DNA of 64,000 nucleotides from Coriaria nepalensis (GCA_027186245.1 CP114499.1:2981001-3045000); one strand, 5' to 3'; shown: positions 12,101 through 24,973, counted from the first letter of the stretch. Made by a program: numbers and translations. The notes: a model not told the origin generated them from the letters alone.

Positions 12101-13449
12101 ACTGTCCAGTTATTATTTTTAGTTAGAATACATTCTGATAACATTCCATTGCTGTGAATTTTCTCAAACCCTTTCATGTAAACTAGTACTTAGTTAAACA
12201 TTGAAGTATTTGTGCTACCTAGTACTAAAATTCCTCTATATTCGTGCTTTCATATCATGGGTTCAACAGCATGAAAGGGGCCATCCAACCCATAGCTACA
12301 GTGCAACATAAATGCAGACCAAGATTGAACAAGACTTGATATAATTGCCCTTATTAATAAAAAAGGAAAAAGAAAAAATTATTTAAGGACCCAACCAGAT
12401 TAATGTTGGTCCTTACGTTCTTGTGGACCTCCAACAACAGGTCACATGCTTGACCAAAAAATACAACACATCGCATCTGAAGGAATCCATGTCTTGAACC
12501 TTAACATGGGCGAGCTACTGACAATTTTCCTCCTCTATCTTAACAAGATGGCTTTTTAGTATTTGGTATCATAAATTATTAGGGTGCAGCTAGAAGCTTG
12601 AAGAGGTATGTGAGTGAAAAGTAAAATCAAATACATTAAAAAAATGTTAGCTTTGTAGCCCAGGTCCATTTATTAACTAGAGTCCTTTTATTTTTCCCAC
12701 AACCATCAAAATCAAATCAATAGAATAGTAACAAATACAATTTAAAACCCTTATTACGATTTTACACAAAACTCAGCACATATGAGCCAGCACTCACCAA
12801 AATCAAATAAGAACATATGATCGTAAGTCCCACTCAAACATCAATCTACCTCAGCTTTCAGTAAGACTAAGCACAATACTCTAAATCTGCTTTCAGAATC
12901 TTTAACCTGGATTCCCAGAACTAACCAAGATTAATTCCTAATTTCTTGTATACTAGGCTAGTACTGTTGTACAGTACTTTTGAACACAAAGTTCAGAAAA
13001 TACTTTAAAGTTCCGCTTTAACCATATATATCATCAGTTAAGAAAAATAAAATTAAGGAGAAGAGGACATGACTTTCTTGTATCAAATTCCCAAAAAATA
13101 AAATAAATAAATAAAACACCCGTTTATTTTAAGCAGCATAAATTCCACACCAACAAAACAAACATCCAAATCTAGATCCGTCTTTAACCATATCACAAAA
13201 GAAGATTTCAGGTGATAGTAAGAGAAAAAGAGTCACCTTGAGGGGATGGAGTCCAGGTTTGATGTCGTGACCTAGGCGCTCACGAAAATCGTCAGCTTCT
13301 TTAAAGTTGGTATTGCTATCGTTACTGCTATTATGAGCAACGCCTGACTGAGAAGAAGAATCAACAACTGTTTGTGCACTATTTCCATTGTTCTTACCGT
13401 TCGTACCGTTCGGACTCTCCGATTCCTTCTTCTCCCCTACCAACTCCAT
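9124..13449 (-). CDS. nCBP: Novel cap-binding protein, eIF4E class II (4EHP type)
   Basis: Binds the mRNA 5' cap; plant nCBP is the eIF4E-family member most like animal 4EHP. Six exons on the minus strand: 13,449-13,237, 10,516-10,421, 10,322-10,218, 10,049-9,972, 9,453-9,334 and 9,255-9,124. All junctions are GT-AG and codon phase 0, giving 247 residues. The first 60 or so residues are a polar, Asn/Ser-rich tail. The eIF4E fold runs from HPLKQKFVFWYTRRTPG (residues 67-83) to MEYKPHDASLRDNSSYRNTW near the end. The cap-contact positions of 4EHP appear as Tyr91 (in TSYEDN) and Trp137-Glu138 (in RPLWE); class I eIF4E has Trp where Tyr91 is. The start is the first ATG in the open frame; upstream in-frame codons lack ATG. 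Intron 1 is 2.7 kb. No break is seen, so it looks functional. Confidence 0.95.
10517..13236 (-). other. nCBP intron 1, 2.7 kb
   Basis: GT-AG intron between the N-terminal tail exon and the cap-binding domain. It is AT-rich with short open frames (for example 11,777-12,043 plus and 11,606-11,824 minus) that show no family features. No retroelement domain or tandem repeat was recognised in it. Confidence 0.8.
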
Positions 13450-14261
13450 CTTCCGCTTCTCTATTATCTTCGCAATTTGCTCTCTGAGTCTTGTCAATGG
13501 GGAGGTTTCAACCGAGTGGGGAAGAGGAAAAGGGAAACAAAGTTCCAAACGGTGCGCTGCTACTCCGCTCCTCCTCTTTGGCAAAGAGGTTCCTTCTTTT
13601 TAACGGACAATGATAGGGTTAAATGAGCGTTTGCCGGAGCGTCACTGAAATTCAGATACTGGCTGGTATGGGTCTCTGTATTTGTAAATGTGTTCATGTG
13701 ATAAGCTAGATTAGTAATGCCCCGTTTGTTTGTCCGTTTGTTTCTTGGATTACACATGACAACCCAACGGGATAAGGAACAACCCAATAAAATTGGGAAT
13801 AACCCAATCAGCCAAATATATCATACTATTTTTTTTTTTTTAGAAAATTGATTTACAGCATATTTAATTATTATATACTTTATAAAATAATCTTATTAAT
13901 GGAGAAAAATATAACTATTGTAAGAACCAATCCAAATGTTCAATAAAAAAAATTTAAGGAGAAAAAATTAATGGTTAAATAATATTGTGATTTTTTAATT
14001 GCTTATGTGAATTTGTTATTAACTTTATGGGTATGACATTTAAATATGTGCATGTATATTATTGTGAAAAGTAACATTTGAAGACCTATCATTAACTAAA
14101 TCATCCTCAAATTTAGAATTGTATAAAAATATTTATGGATATAAATTAAGTTTAATGTAGGCACTCTATCTTTTGATAGAGTTAATTATTATTATTATTA
14201 GTTGGAAAAAATGGTAGGATCTTCTCTTAGTGGAATAATGAGTTATTTTATGACTAAACGA
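13450..14261. other. nCBP 5' region and flank
   Basis: The first 150 bp upstream of the nCBP start stays open in frame without an ATG and is probably 5' UTR. Farther out, 13,745-13,815 contains aacccaacggg, aacaacccaataaa and aataacccaatca, three spaced copies of an aacccaa word. The rest is AT-rich. No gene is seen. Confidence 0.4.
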
Positions 14262-14341
14262 GACAAGTTATAAATGGGACGAACCATAAAGGACGTGATA
14301 TAAATGGAACGGGTTATAAATGAGACTTGTCATAAAGAGGA
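14262..14341 (+). repeat. 15/16-bp minisatellite
   Basis: Five units follow each other: gacaagttataaatgg, gacgaaccataaagg, acgtgatataaatgg, aacgggttataaatga and gacttgtcataaagag. The stable part is yataaawgr. Period is 15 or 16 bp. Confidence 0.75.
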
Positions 14342-17130
14342 CATGTTGACATACCAAAATATTTTATGGGATTCACAGGATATATTTCACAGGTGGGATG
14401 AGATAATTTAATGAAATTTTGGCTCGTTGGACATCTCTAACATTCTAATCCAAGCGTAACGTGTTGATACCCTAAGAAAAGAGTAGTGTGGTGTGGTAAA
14501 ATGCAAGTGTGTTAAAAGTAAATGATACTTGAATGAATTAATTTAAATAAAAGCGAAATGCTTAGAAATGAAGATTTAAATCAAAACTCATAAATGATAA
14601 GGAATCTGACCAATTAAAAAATAATTCAAGAGGGACATAAAGCTAAAAATGATTCATCCATTCATAAATATGAAATCTACTAAGCTAACAAATTACAACT
14701 ATAATCTAAATAACAACTTTGAAAGTGAAAAAAGAAAATTGATCACCGAATGAACTATCAAGACTAATCACATAAGCTGAAAGCCTATGGATCAAAACTA
14801 AATATTGCTAAACTCAAAGAAATCACAAGTGCATAACGTTGGATGAAACGGCCTTAGAAATCAAGTAAAGAAAAACCCCTCGATGGATTTGGAAAAGCTA
14901 AGAGGCATGTCTCTGATGATGATGTACCATATTTTTTATGTTTGTGATGGACCATTTGCAATGTTGAGTGTGGGTTTTATTTATAAGCAAAGGCATACGA
15001 CCATAATGAGTTTGTTACTTGGCTGCCAAACTTGCTTGAGTTGCAAGTAACGACTTCCCACTTTTCTAAGAATACTTTTCTCCACATTCAGTCAATTTTT
15101 ATGCCAGCCATCTCCAACTTCCTTAATTCTAAGTATGCATGCCTATTTTCTCTCCCATGTTCCAAATGTAGTCATTATTTGGTCTAGATTCATTTCGTGT
15201 GCGCCAATCCTTTGTCCGCTTGGCTAGTAACTTCCCTCTTTAATTTTAGATGTTTGAACTATTCTTTCTCCTTCATTTGCATGGCAAGGTTGATACCCAT
15301 TCAAACTTCCTTGATTTATACGCCCATTCTCCACACTTTGTGGAATCACTTCTAATAAACCAATCTCTCTCGTTCTACATTCTAGTTTCTTGGGTGGAAC
15401 CCCCCTATAAGCCAATCTCCTTAGTAGAGCAAACAATTTTTAAAATTTTGTAACAGTTATTTGCCATGAGTCAAAATCATAATTTTGGCATCAATAATGC
15501 CTCGCTTTATCCCTCTTATTGAATAACCATCCTAATGAGAGGGATAAATGACACGAAGGTTCCTGAAAACTTTTATAAATAGATCTTTCAGACTTCCTAA
15601 TATTTCAAGATTTTAGCCACTATGGTTGAACACCCTAAAAACTCCATAGCAACTCTTTTGATCTCAGCATGATAACAATTAATGATTTGGAATCATAATC
15701 ATCAATGCCATAAGTACCTCAACAAACAACCATTCCAATGACTTTTTGTACTCTTTTGATAGCGAAGACAATACGACCGAAGTTAAGAGTCTTTATGTTT
15801 GACTTGGTTTTGGATTGTCTTCTCATTCAACATAGTACTCCTGCTCTGATGACATGGGAACCCATTGCTCTTCCATTAAACCTTTAGCCATTTTCCATTA
15901 AATTGTCAGCTATTTATGTCCAAGTTTTGGCATATGCACAACAACCCTACTCTTAAACAAATATTAGATGATCTTAATGAAATTGTCTGTTTTGGCCAGC
16001 TAATTGACCAAATTTTAATTATACTTAAACAGATTTCCAATGAGATGAATAGCTTGAACTCCTTACATCGAGACTAATCTGATAATAGATCTAGAGCTTG
16101 AGATTATTTAGCTAACTATTATCAAGATTTGGCTTATCTGGACAAAAAAAAAAAGCCAAATCCAATATACTCAAGAATGTTGGGTAGAAGTCCCCATCAT
16201 CCCAAGTAGTCGTCTTAGAAGTCCATTCTATTACTCTAAATTTTAGGAGGTTTGATGTTGGGTAGTCTTTTAATGAATGTAAGAGCATACATCATGGTTT
16301 AACTAAACAAATCAATTCGATTGTATCAGTCATGTTTAGAAATAGGTCAATTACAATAGAGTATCAAGATGTACTCATCACAAGCACTGATGTTTTGAGC
16401 TCCCTAGACAGTATATGACATGGACTGCTTCTGATCCTTAGAACAATTAAGACTGAGGGACTATCGATCTAATATTTGTGCTGCTTTATCTTTTTTGTAA
16501 TTTTGATTTTATCATTATGGGAGATTATATGTAAGTCAGCCAAAAATAATAATTTATCTTGTAATCACCATTTTCTTGCCTTATGGGTCGACCTAGATTA
16601 TAAATCAGCTAAATAAAATGTTCTTTTGTCAAATAATAATGCATTTTTTATTCTAGCTTAATCTTGCTAGCAATTGGCCTAAAATAATAATTTTCGGACA
16701 CACATAACCTTATTCAGTCTTTCTGATCAATTTTATCCATCGATCAACCTAGAACTATAAATGAACTATTTGAAATAAATAGACAATCAGCTACTATGGC
16801 CTGCCAACTCTGATTTAACAAAAATATTGGTGAAATCAAAGTCAAATTTCTCAAATCTCAACCGTTTGGAATTTCTTAAAAATCGAGAAATTCAAATCAC
16901 GTGAACATTGCATATTTAAACACCTATCAGCCAATTTTACGCGGATCAAGATGCATGCTTTCTTTTCATGTACACTTGGCCGCACAATTTGAGACATGCG
17001 GTGGACATGAAATCAATGTTCTTATGCATTTCTAGTCATTGGAGTTTGCCAACCATGAGGTGCAAGGGACCAAAATGTTAGAAATTCTTCTTCTTTCGCA
17101 CGCGTGATGTCTTTTCGAATTATTTAGCCG
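14342..17130. other. Unassigned intergenic stretch
   Basis: No gene or transposase domain was recognised on either strand. The word tttggcatcaat occurs at about 15,483 and again at about 35,057; it resembles the tttggcgccaa-type primer-binding context of some plant gypsy elements, so the stretch may be old retroelement leader DNA. An open frame at 15,250-15,453 has no recognisable features. Confidence 0.35.
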
Positions 17131-17369
17131 ACTATTGCTATTAATGCACCCAAAACCTATAGTTATTTTGCATAGAAATTCTCCTTCTTCAAAGTCATTC
17201 TTCACAACTTCACGAATCCTTCAACCCATTTTCTCGAAAATTCCCTCTTTGAACTTTTCTCCTTTTTCTTCTCCCAAAACATTCTTCATGCGCAATCCTG
17301 CACTAAGTGTGACTCCCAGACCCCATCTTCCAAAAAGGAATCCTCCCTCGGCTGATTACGATTGAGACT

Positions 17370-17850
17370 CTTTAGTTGATTGTGGTGGTGATGTCGTTAT
17401 TGACCCGTGCATGAAAGGTGATACGTCGGCACTTGGTTGGGGGATTTATCATTTCCATAACTAACTACCCTTCGAGGCAGAAGCTATTAATTGGAGTTGA
17501 AACCATGATCGACCCTTAAAAGCTAAACGAGTCTAGTTGATCATTAATGGTTGTCATAGGTCACCTGATTAAAGTACATATCTATCAAACAACATGGGAA
17601 GCGATCGGTCTGGCCGAACTCATCGAGCTAACCACACTACCCTTTGTATATTTTCATACAGTGATATTATCAGCCTTGTGCTTTTGGTCTTAGTTATACA
17701 ACTGCTTTACTTTCTCATTGGACCTGATGACTATCACGGTTCTTGATGTGGCCACAATCACAAGGCTTCTAATTGAAGGGACCGAACTCAGGGCTGGTGT
17801 CCTCCTAATCAAGACTGATTTTCCTTATCTAAATAAGGGGACTTCGTATT
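17370..17850 (+). pseudogene. Plant mobile domain (PMD) remnant
   Basis: In the frames after 17,580 the translation gives TTWEAIGLAELIELTTLPFV, then an interrupted CFTFSLDLMTITVLDVATIT, then RLLIEGTELRAGV. The phrase MTITVLDVATITRLLIEGTEL matches the hallmark MTITLxDVAxLxGLxxxG of the plant mobile domain, found in MAIN/MAIL-type proteins and carried by gypsy and Mutator-like transposons. Stops occur (for example in the SALCFWS*LYNC stretch), and no start-to-stop gene can be drawn. Whether it came from a host gene or a transposon cargo cannot be told. Confidence 0.6.
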
Positions 17851-17869
17851 GAACATTCTAAAAGTAATA

Positions 17870-18470
17870 TGCCCATCAAGACAATCAGGTATGAATCAAT
17901 AAGATCAAATATTTATGAGAACCAATCTTAAATTGTATAAATAATCATCATACTTTAATGTATAACATTTAATAGAGCATATGATAATCTGTTATGTTGT
18001 TATTAGGTTGGAAATAACAAATTGCATGCATGATCAATTACTTGCATACTTGATAGATTCTCAGATCTTAGATATACACTTAGAATCATAATAGAGATCA
18101 TGTTTGGTAAGATCCAAGTAAGCTCAAGTCTAAGATCCAAATTATCCATAGTCATAAGATTGTCATGATGAGATAAAGACAATTCGAAGAGACTATTACA
18201 TATGTTATCATTTTCGTAAGAAGAGTGATATTTTCATAATCATCGATATTTGTGGATACTGAGATAAATATACAGGTAATAGAGACTTAATCACTGAATA
18301 TGAGCACTTGACAAAAACTCAATGTAAACTATATTAACTGTTAATGAGTTTTGTTAATGGTTATGATACTTGTGATTCTTAGACCTGAGATTAGCACAAC
18401 ACTTGCATATGAAATATCATGTTTTGATATCATCCAACATGACCCTAGCCTAGGGTTACTAAAGGGTGAA
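17870..18470 (+). repeat. Copia LTR family, copy A
   Basis: It contains the ordered blocks attctcagatcttag, acacttagaatcataatag, gactattacatatgttat, gaagagtgatatt and cataatcatcgatatt, then the gap region ending ttaatgagttttgt. The same order of blocks is seen at 32,600-33,210 (copy C), more loosely at 18,640-19,250 (copy B), and inverted at 59,880-60,260 (copy D). Copy D lies next to a copia RNase H, which identifies the family as copia LTR. Confidence 0.65.
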
Positions 18471-18639
18471 CCATTGGCATGTGTTTTCGCACTTGAAATC
18501 TGTAGGGGGATAAGATGAAATCCATCACCTCTATATTAGAGGATGTGGTTCTATGAATCATATAACTTATGCAATAAGGAAGATTCCTGCGCAAAGTAGT
18601 ATGGTATGAAAAGAGTGTTATGTAAATCCATTGTCTAGT

Positions 18640-19250
18640 TGCATAATGAAAGTATATGCCTATCAAGCCAATCAAACCAATCAATTTTTTACTCGATGGG
18701 GAAAATATTTTATGTAATATGGTCCTTGTGCAGATATTAGAAATATATTATTTATTATCATTAATGAAAGTTAGTTGTTATTTATCATGTTTATTAAATT
18801 TGTTGAAATTAATATTATATGTTCTATAAATGAATATCATGATAAAATTCAATATCTTAATTTATGTACTCTAGAGACCATAATAAAGATCATGCTATTA
18901 GAGACTCGACTCATAAAAAGATCTTAATATAGAAATGGTTCATTATCATAGGATCTCGACAATGAACATCGATTGATTCGGATAGACAATCATGTAGTTC
19001 ATCAGCTAATTGTTAGGGTGGCCGATCTAACATCTAGTGGTGTTAATGAAACACCATGATGATTGTGCGCTTAGTAGAGACTAAGGGTATTGAACGTGAC
19101 ACTTAAATAATTCTCAATGATAATTAATATTGACTGTTAATGAGAATTATCTAGTGACTATTTTACATGTGATCTTTCGATCTAAGACACCATGATTTCC
19201 TTGAGTACCGAACTTCATACATCTAAGGTGTTATCTAAGTAAGTTTTCAC
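18640..19250 (+). repeat. Copia LTR family, copy B
   Basis: It starts with aaagtatatgcctatcaagc, shared with copy C (aaagtatatgtctgtcaagc at about 32,630). Near 18,802 it reads tgttgaaattaatattatat, which aligns with the inferred LTR start of copy D (tgttagaagttatattttat on the minus strand). The later part (ttctcaatgataattaatatt, then gttaatgagaattatct) mirrors copies A and C. Divergence is high. Confidence 0.5.
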
Positions 19251-19259
19251 ACTACAAGA

Positions 19260-21570
19260 ATAAAGAAAGAAGTTCTGAGTGTACAAGTTTAAGATCCTAT
19301 AGGGCCAAAAATAGTTCGCGAACAAATTTTCTAAAGTTATTAAAACATACACCTAATTTTAAATTTTTAGAGTTCATTAAATAATTAATGAACAATTGAA
19401 TTACCAGTTGTATGTATGAAAAATTATCCTTAGACTAAATTAAGATGAATTAAGGAGTCCGAGGTGAAATCTGTGAATAAGAGAATAAATGAAGGGGGTC
19501 ATAGGTATCTATTTAAAAATATTGGGAACTTAAGAGAAACAAGGACACAAATCTCTAATAAAGAATTGTATTAGTGCCTTGGTTGAGAGAAGGAAAGTCT
19601 TCCTTTCTTCCACATTTATAGTGATGATTCTTGGAGCCAAACCAAGTTATGTAGGCCTAGTTGAGCTATATCAGATTGGTGAGACTCTTAGAGCAAGTGC
19701 AACAAGATACAATCTCAAAACTCTCTCCTTATGAACTCTTAAATTTGGTGAGGTTGGACTATTGAATTAGGAACTTAAAATAGTATTGAAAATGGGTTGG
19801 AGATAGTAAAACATCTTGCTGTAGAATTAAAAAGAATGAGACAGTTTTGTACTATCTTAATAATTAGACTGTGAAATTTTCTACATGTCCTACAATCATG
19901 ATAAAATTATATTTGAAAACTAGACTCTCTTAGCTTTCTAGAGACCCCAAGAAAGCCCTACACGGATTTGTATCACTAAGAAAGCAATTATGGAAGTTAG
20001 GTGACAAATATATAGTAAATTAGAATTAGAACTGAGAAATGTAGGTGCTCTTATACTCTTTTGGCAATGATAATGTTTCATAATAAATTATGAGATGTTA
20101 CAAGATGAAACTAGATGTCATAATCTTTAAATTGATTTAAAGCTCAAAATTTTAAGACGTTGGAGCAAGGAGTTAGGTAATTTCAAATTTAGCACTAGTT
20201 ACCACACTAGAAAAGAAGTGGATAAAATGAATAGGAAGTTTGAGAAATCATAAATTTAGTTATACAACACCAAATTAAAAAGTAATATATCATTGGGAAG
20301 CTAGATATTCAAAAACATTTTGTTTGGGAATTTTAGGAGAAATCTATTTCAAGATATTTGTAAAGGAACAAAATAGGCTCGAATCTATTGTTGTTTCAGA
20401 CAATAGAAAGGAAAAAAAACTTTTGATGGGGGAAATATATGAATATGGAGCGAAAATGTTTGCACTAGCTTAACAAGATGTTGATAGGGATGTCTTTAAA
20501 TTTTCGGAATTTTACAAGACCCCAGGTGTTATAAACAAATAAATAAACAAAACTCAAACATGGAAAAACAAGAAATTAAAATAGAATATGAGCTATAGGA
20601 TGCAGCTGTAATGAATGAGTTAAATGAGGTTGTAACTTATTGAATTTTTGAGATTAAATTTTCATGGACTCACATAAAAATCACGAGAAAAATGTGAGAA
20701 AAGTTTTAGATTAATGGCAATTATGGTTTATATGATACAACAATTCAAACCTCTAATAAATACTAAAGAGATGGTTAGTCTTGACATTTTATTTTCAAGG
20801 GTTAACTAAATTGCTTATATCATAAGGCAAAGATGACAATCTATAAAGACAAAAAAAAACTTAAAAACATGCTACTCATTTAAATCAAGTAAGTTTTGAT
20901 AAGGAGGGATTTGGAAACTAAAAATAAATGAGAAAGCTATAAGGAAATAAGGTAACTAAATAGAAAATCTTATAAAAAGTTAAGTCTTTATTAAGTTATT
21001 TAAAATTCTAGATTGGAGAGAAGAACAACTGACTCAGTATTCTAGAAGTACTGAAAATTCTTCCAAATAAGCATGAAATCTAGGTAAGTACAAATCTCAC
21101 CTATAACATAATTATGTTTTTGAAGCTTGTATGCTATTATTGATGAAAGTTATATTTTCACATTGGCTTGTGTGATTTGGAAAATCCTGAAATGAATTGT
21201 GGTTATATGTATTGTGTATCTATTATGGTTGTCACTTCCATGGATTACAAAACAACATACACACATATAGATATCAAGATGATAGTACCTCATATTTTAT
21301 TATAGGAAATTAAGAGATATAAATGAAAATGATAAAACAAAATAGATAGTTAAGTATCGTACCATCTTCTTGAAGGAAGTGTCAAAGTCCAATGAAAGGA
21401 GGATCATGATAAATTATGCAAGTATATATCAAGATATTCAAAGATCATGGCAAGTTCAGATTAGGTCTCTCCCTCATCTTCTCATTAGTCAAGTGCTTAT
21501 CCAGTACGTATACAAGGCACAATGAGAGAAAAAGTATGAAAGAGTAAGATGTAAATATGTAATATGAGAT
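19260..21570. other. AT-rich unassigned stretch with one dispersed repeat
   Basis: No coding region was recognised. The part 19,895-20,080 (aaaactagactctcttagct, then tttctagaga, then gtaggtgctcttatactctt and ttggcaatgataat) matches 59,690-59,880 in the same orientation, including the flanking words attagaattagaactgag versus aattggaatttgagccg. It is likely old retroelement DNA. Confidence 0.4.
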
Positions 21571-21930
21571 TTAAGATTTTTTTTTTTAATTACTATATAT
21601 TTCAAATATCATATGCATTATGTTTAAAATTTTAAAAATCTCTAATTTTTATCTGTTAGATCTTAAGAAGATTGATCTAATGATTTTGATTATATTAGAT
21701 TTTGGCAATTAAATCAAATCTTATTAAGATCTAATAGCTAAAAATTAGAAATTTTTTAGATTTACAAAATTAAAAAAACAGCCTCCAAATCCACTAAAAT
21801 ATAATAAAAAAAAAAAAAATTGAGGATTGATCTGAGATTCCAGATCTACACTCGTAATAATCGTTGGATCGGGCATTCCTAAAAGATCCCATCATTATTA
21901 TGAGTGCAGATCTCAGATCAGGATCAGAAT
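21570..21930. repeat. Fold-back DNA, MITE-like
   Basis: Two inverted repeats lie side by side. The outer arms of the first are at about 21,635-21,670 (aatctctaatttttatctgt, then tagatcttaagaag) and 21,721-21,762 (its near-complement ending aaaaattagaaattttttag). The second pairs about 21,825-21,870 (gatctgagattccagatcta, then cactcgtaataat) with 21,880-21,925. Such AT-rich hairpins without coding potential are typical of MITEs. No target duplication could be fixed. Confidence 0.55.
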
Positions 21931-22249
21931 ATCAAATGCCAAACAACAAAATATCTTTATGACACACTGCACTCGGAAAAGCTAGAGGCTGATCAGAAGA
22001 AACCAACACAAAGGAAATATACTCAGTCCGACTCGACAATTAATTTGGCATTTAACAGGGGTATATTCGTCAATCTACTATGCGATCATATTCATTGGCA
22101 AATTTGACAGGATTTAAACATTCTTCTTAACCTTCCTTCCTTGGTCTAAAAGAATAAAAACAAGTAATAGATAATTGAAGATTCCAATACATGTACACTT
22201 GCGTGGGCCTTTTGTCTTTCCTTTCTTTTCTCTTTTCCCTTCAGAAACC

Positions 22250-22541
22250 GAATCATGTCATTGTCACCTTCCTGGCAAAGTTCAACACGATATGATATTT
22301 TCTTAAAAAGAAAAATAAATATTTATATATATATATATATAGGTAGAAGAACTAAACTAGAAGGGCTCAAAAGAAACCTAAAAATAATAAATAGAGCATT
22401 GTATAGAAAAAAATAGTCAAGAAGAAAAGATGATTAAGAATGTTCTCCTTATTACCTCCCAATATCTTATGCTTTTGTTGTTCTATTTGTTTTTTCAATT
22501 AGATCTCCTTATCATCCAATCAAGTATATATTTCATAACAC
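22250..22541 (+). repeat. 5' LTR of decayed copia element
   Basis: Its right part matches the 3' LTR: ataaatagagcattgtatag versus ataaatagagaattatataa, and ttacctcccaatatcttatg versus ttacctcccaacatttatta, then ctatttgttttttcaattag versus ctatttattcttttttaatt. The ataaatag word may be its TATA box. The left boundary is uncertain because the two copies become too different there. Confidence 0.65.
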
Positions 22542-22556
22542 GATATCAGCATGATA
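22537..22556 (+). other. Copia primer-binding-like site
   Basis: Sequence aacacgatatcagcatgat directly follows the 5' LTR. In many plant copia elements the same position reads aacacgttatcagcacga, so this is a slightly mutated version. Confidence 0.55.
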
Positions 22557-24973
22557 ATAACTCTAAGCAAAATTTGTTTTTGGGTTCTTGATCATCTAGT
22601 TCCAATTCCAGTACTATGGTATGATATCCAAAGGTTTAAGATCGTAAATACTAGGAGCAAAGTGTCTATCTTCATTCGGTTTAATCTTAACCTTATGATT
22701 TTATTTTATTTGATTTTTATGTCATTATTATAACTACTTCTTTGCTTTCATTTGGGTAGACAATTATTTCATTCAATTTCAAAATTAAGATTATCATTAT
22801 AGTTACTCATACATTTGATTGCAATATGTTGTACGTATTATTGCATGATGCTTTAGTCAGTAATGCTATACGACTACTTCTCACTAATGTGTTTATCCCA
22901 TATTTTACTTTTCATATTCATTCATAAAGTTTGACGTTGTATATTATGAGAATCAATTATTTGTTATGGATATTTAATGGTAAAACTTTCCTAATATGCT
23001 CTGTAGTATTCCAAAAGATAATGAATTGATTTCACCTCTTAAGAAAAGAACAAGTACACTTCTCCATTGCTTGAATGTGATGAATTAAAAAATTATCGTT
23101 GTGACATATATAAGATCAAAAAGATTATCGTAATCATGGTGGTTATAATTATAATGATTCTGTAAATTATAAGAATACATCTCACCACATAAAGTGAAGG
23201 GAAAATGAAAATAACTAGAGAAAGTTAAAAATGGATAAATAATTAAAATATATCTATCACCAATTTGACTTAAACGGTCAATGATCATGTACCTTTTATA
23301 AGTTATCGAACAATCTTATTAAGCTCATTGAGAGAAAATGAGAAAATTGAGAGATAAATTCTACCCAGATTATGGTTTTGATAATAGTCTTATTGACATA
23401 TCACATTTAGGCATGACAACTCTTGAAATCCTTGAAGGAAAATTGATCACATAATTGGTCGTAAAATCCATAATCACTTAAGGTTCCTCTAAACTTCTTT
23501 TGTGTGTTTGTAAGAAAAGACAGGAATCAAGTCACATATACCAGCTGCAAATACATCAGCTCGAATTAATGTCCCAGTAGGACACTATGTTTGTATTCGA
23601 TAAAATTAATATAAGACACACTTAAGTGCGGTAGACCAAACCGAAAAATTCATCAAAAAATAAAAGTATTAGATGCTAAATTATGGAGATGTGTACTCAT
23701 AAAGAAACCAAAGACATAACAAATCATAAAACCCTAGAAAAGGTTTAGGTACCTGAATTATAAAGATAAAGAGATCTCAATAAGTTTTGTCATTCAAAAG
23801 ACAGTAACTAAAAAATAATATGTAAAATAAAACAGAGGATCTTGAAAAAAAAAACAGTCAAAGATTATCACCTTAAAAAAGGAATTGACTAATATGAAAA
23901 AATGCAGTTCCAGCTGCATTGAATTCAATTGTAAAATGTAAGATATTTTTGGACCTATAATCCCAACACTTAAATATGTAAAATTAGTAAGATGCAAAAA
24001 CACGTTTTTATGGAAAATAAATGATAAATAATTGAACTTGTAAGATAAAAAAGACTTGTGGTGGACTGTAATCCAAATACCTAATTGACTATAATAATAC
24101 ATATCTCTTGTGGTGAATTTAAGTATTTTTTAGTATCTTATTAATTTGGCGAGACATTAAGACTCAATATATATCTAATGAATGTAATTAAATTTATTTA
24201 TATGGCTCGCTATATAATGACATTTTATGAAAATTTATGAAGGATTCAAAATGCAAGCAGCACGTAGTTAAGTATTTGAGAATTTATTCAATTTGTCTAC
24301 TCGTATCTCCATATGGTTAAATTTAACTTGATGGACGTGATATGAACGCCTTTTAAATATTTGGTTATAAGAATGATCTTGTTTATGTGTCATTATAAAT
24401 AAATAAATTATGAATTTGTCACATATGATAATGATTTGAATATCATTGAAAGTGTTGAAGAACATACATGTTTGTAGATTTCTTAAAGAAAGAATTTAAG
24501 ATAAAACAAAATAGAGTTTTATCTTGGCCAAGAGATCAAACATGTAACCAATGAAATTCATATTAATCAATCAACTTATATGAAGATAATATCGCATGAA
24601 TGGCTCAGTTGAAGGGAGAATACGTCATTGGAGTTTGAACAAAAAAATCTTACCGAAGTTGATTTTCTTCATTCATGATATTTTTAAATATAGTTATATC
24701 GATATTCAACAAATTTGCTCAAATATGATAATTTAAAAACTTAAAGTAATGTTTTGATAAGAGGGAGTAAATATGCATTGAATTCATTTTTTCTTAACAA
24801 ATGTTTTATCTTATTGAATTTTCCTGATAAGGTTTTTAACAAAATAGTTTCTAATTACGTATCTTACACAAGAATGTACTTTTTTTTCTTAACTATGGTT
24901 TTTTCCCATTAAATTTTTTTTGTAAAAGTTTTAACGAGACAACTTCTCGTATTATAAACATCTAAATAGAAGT

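Noticed and set aside
13450..13584. In-frame upstream extension of nCBP exon 1
   Set aside because: The extension has no ATG; the first ATG at 13,449 gives an N-terminus like that of known nCBP.
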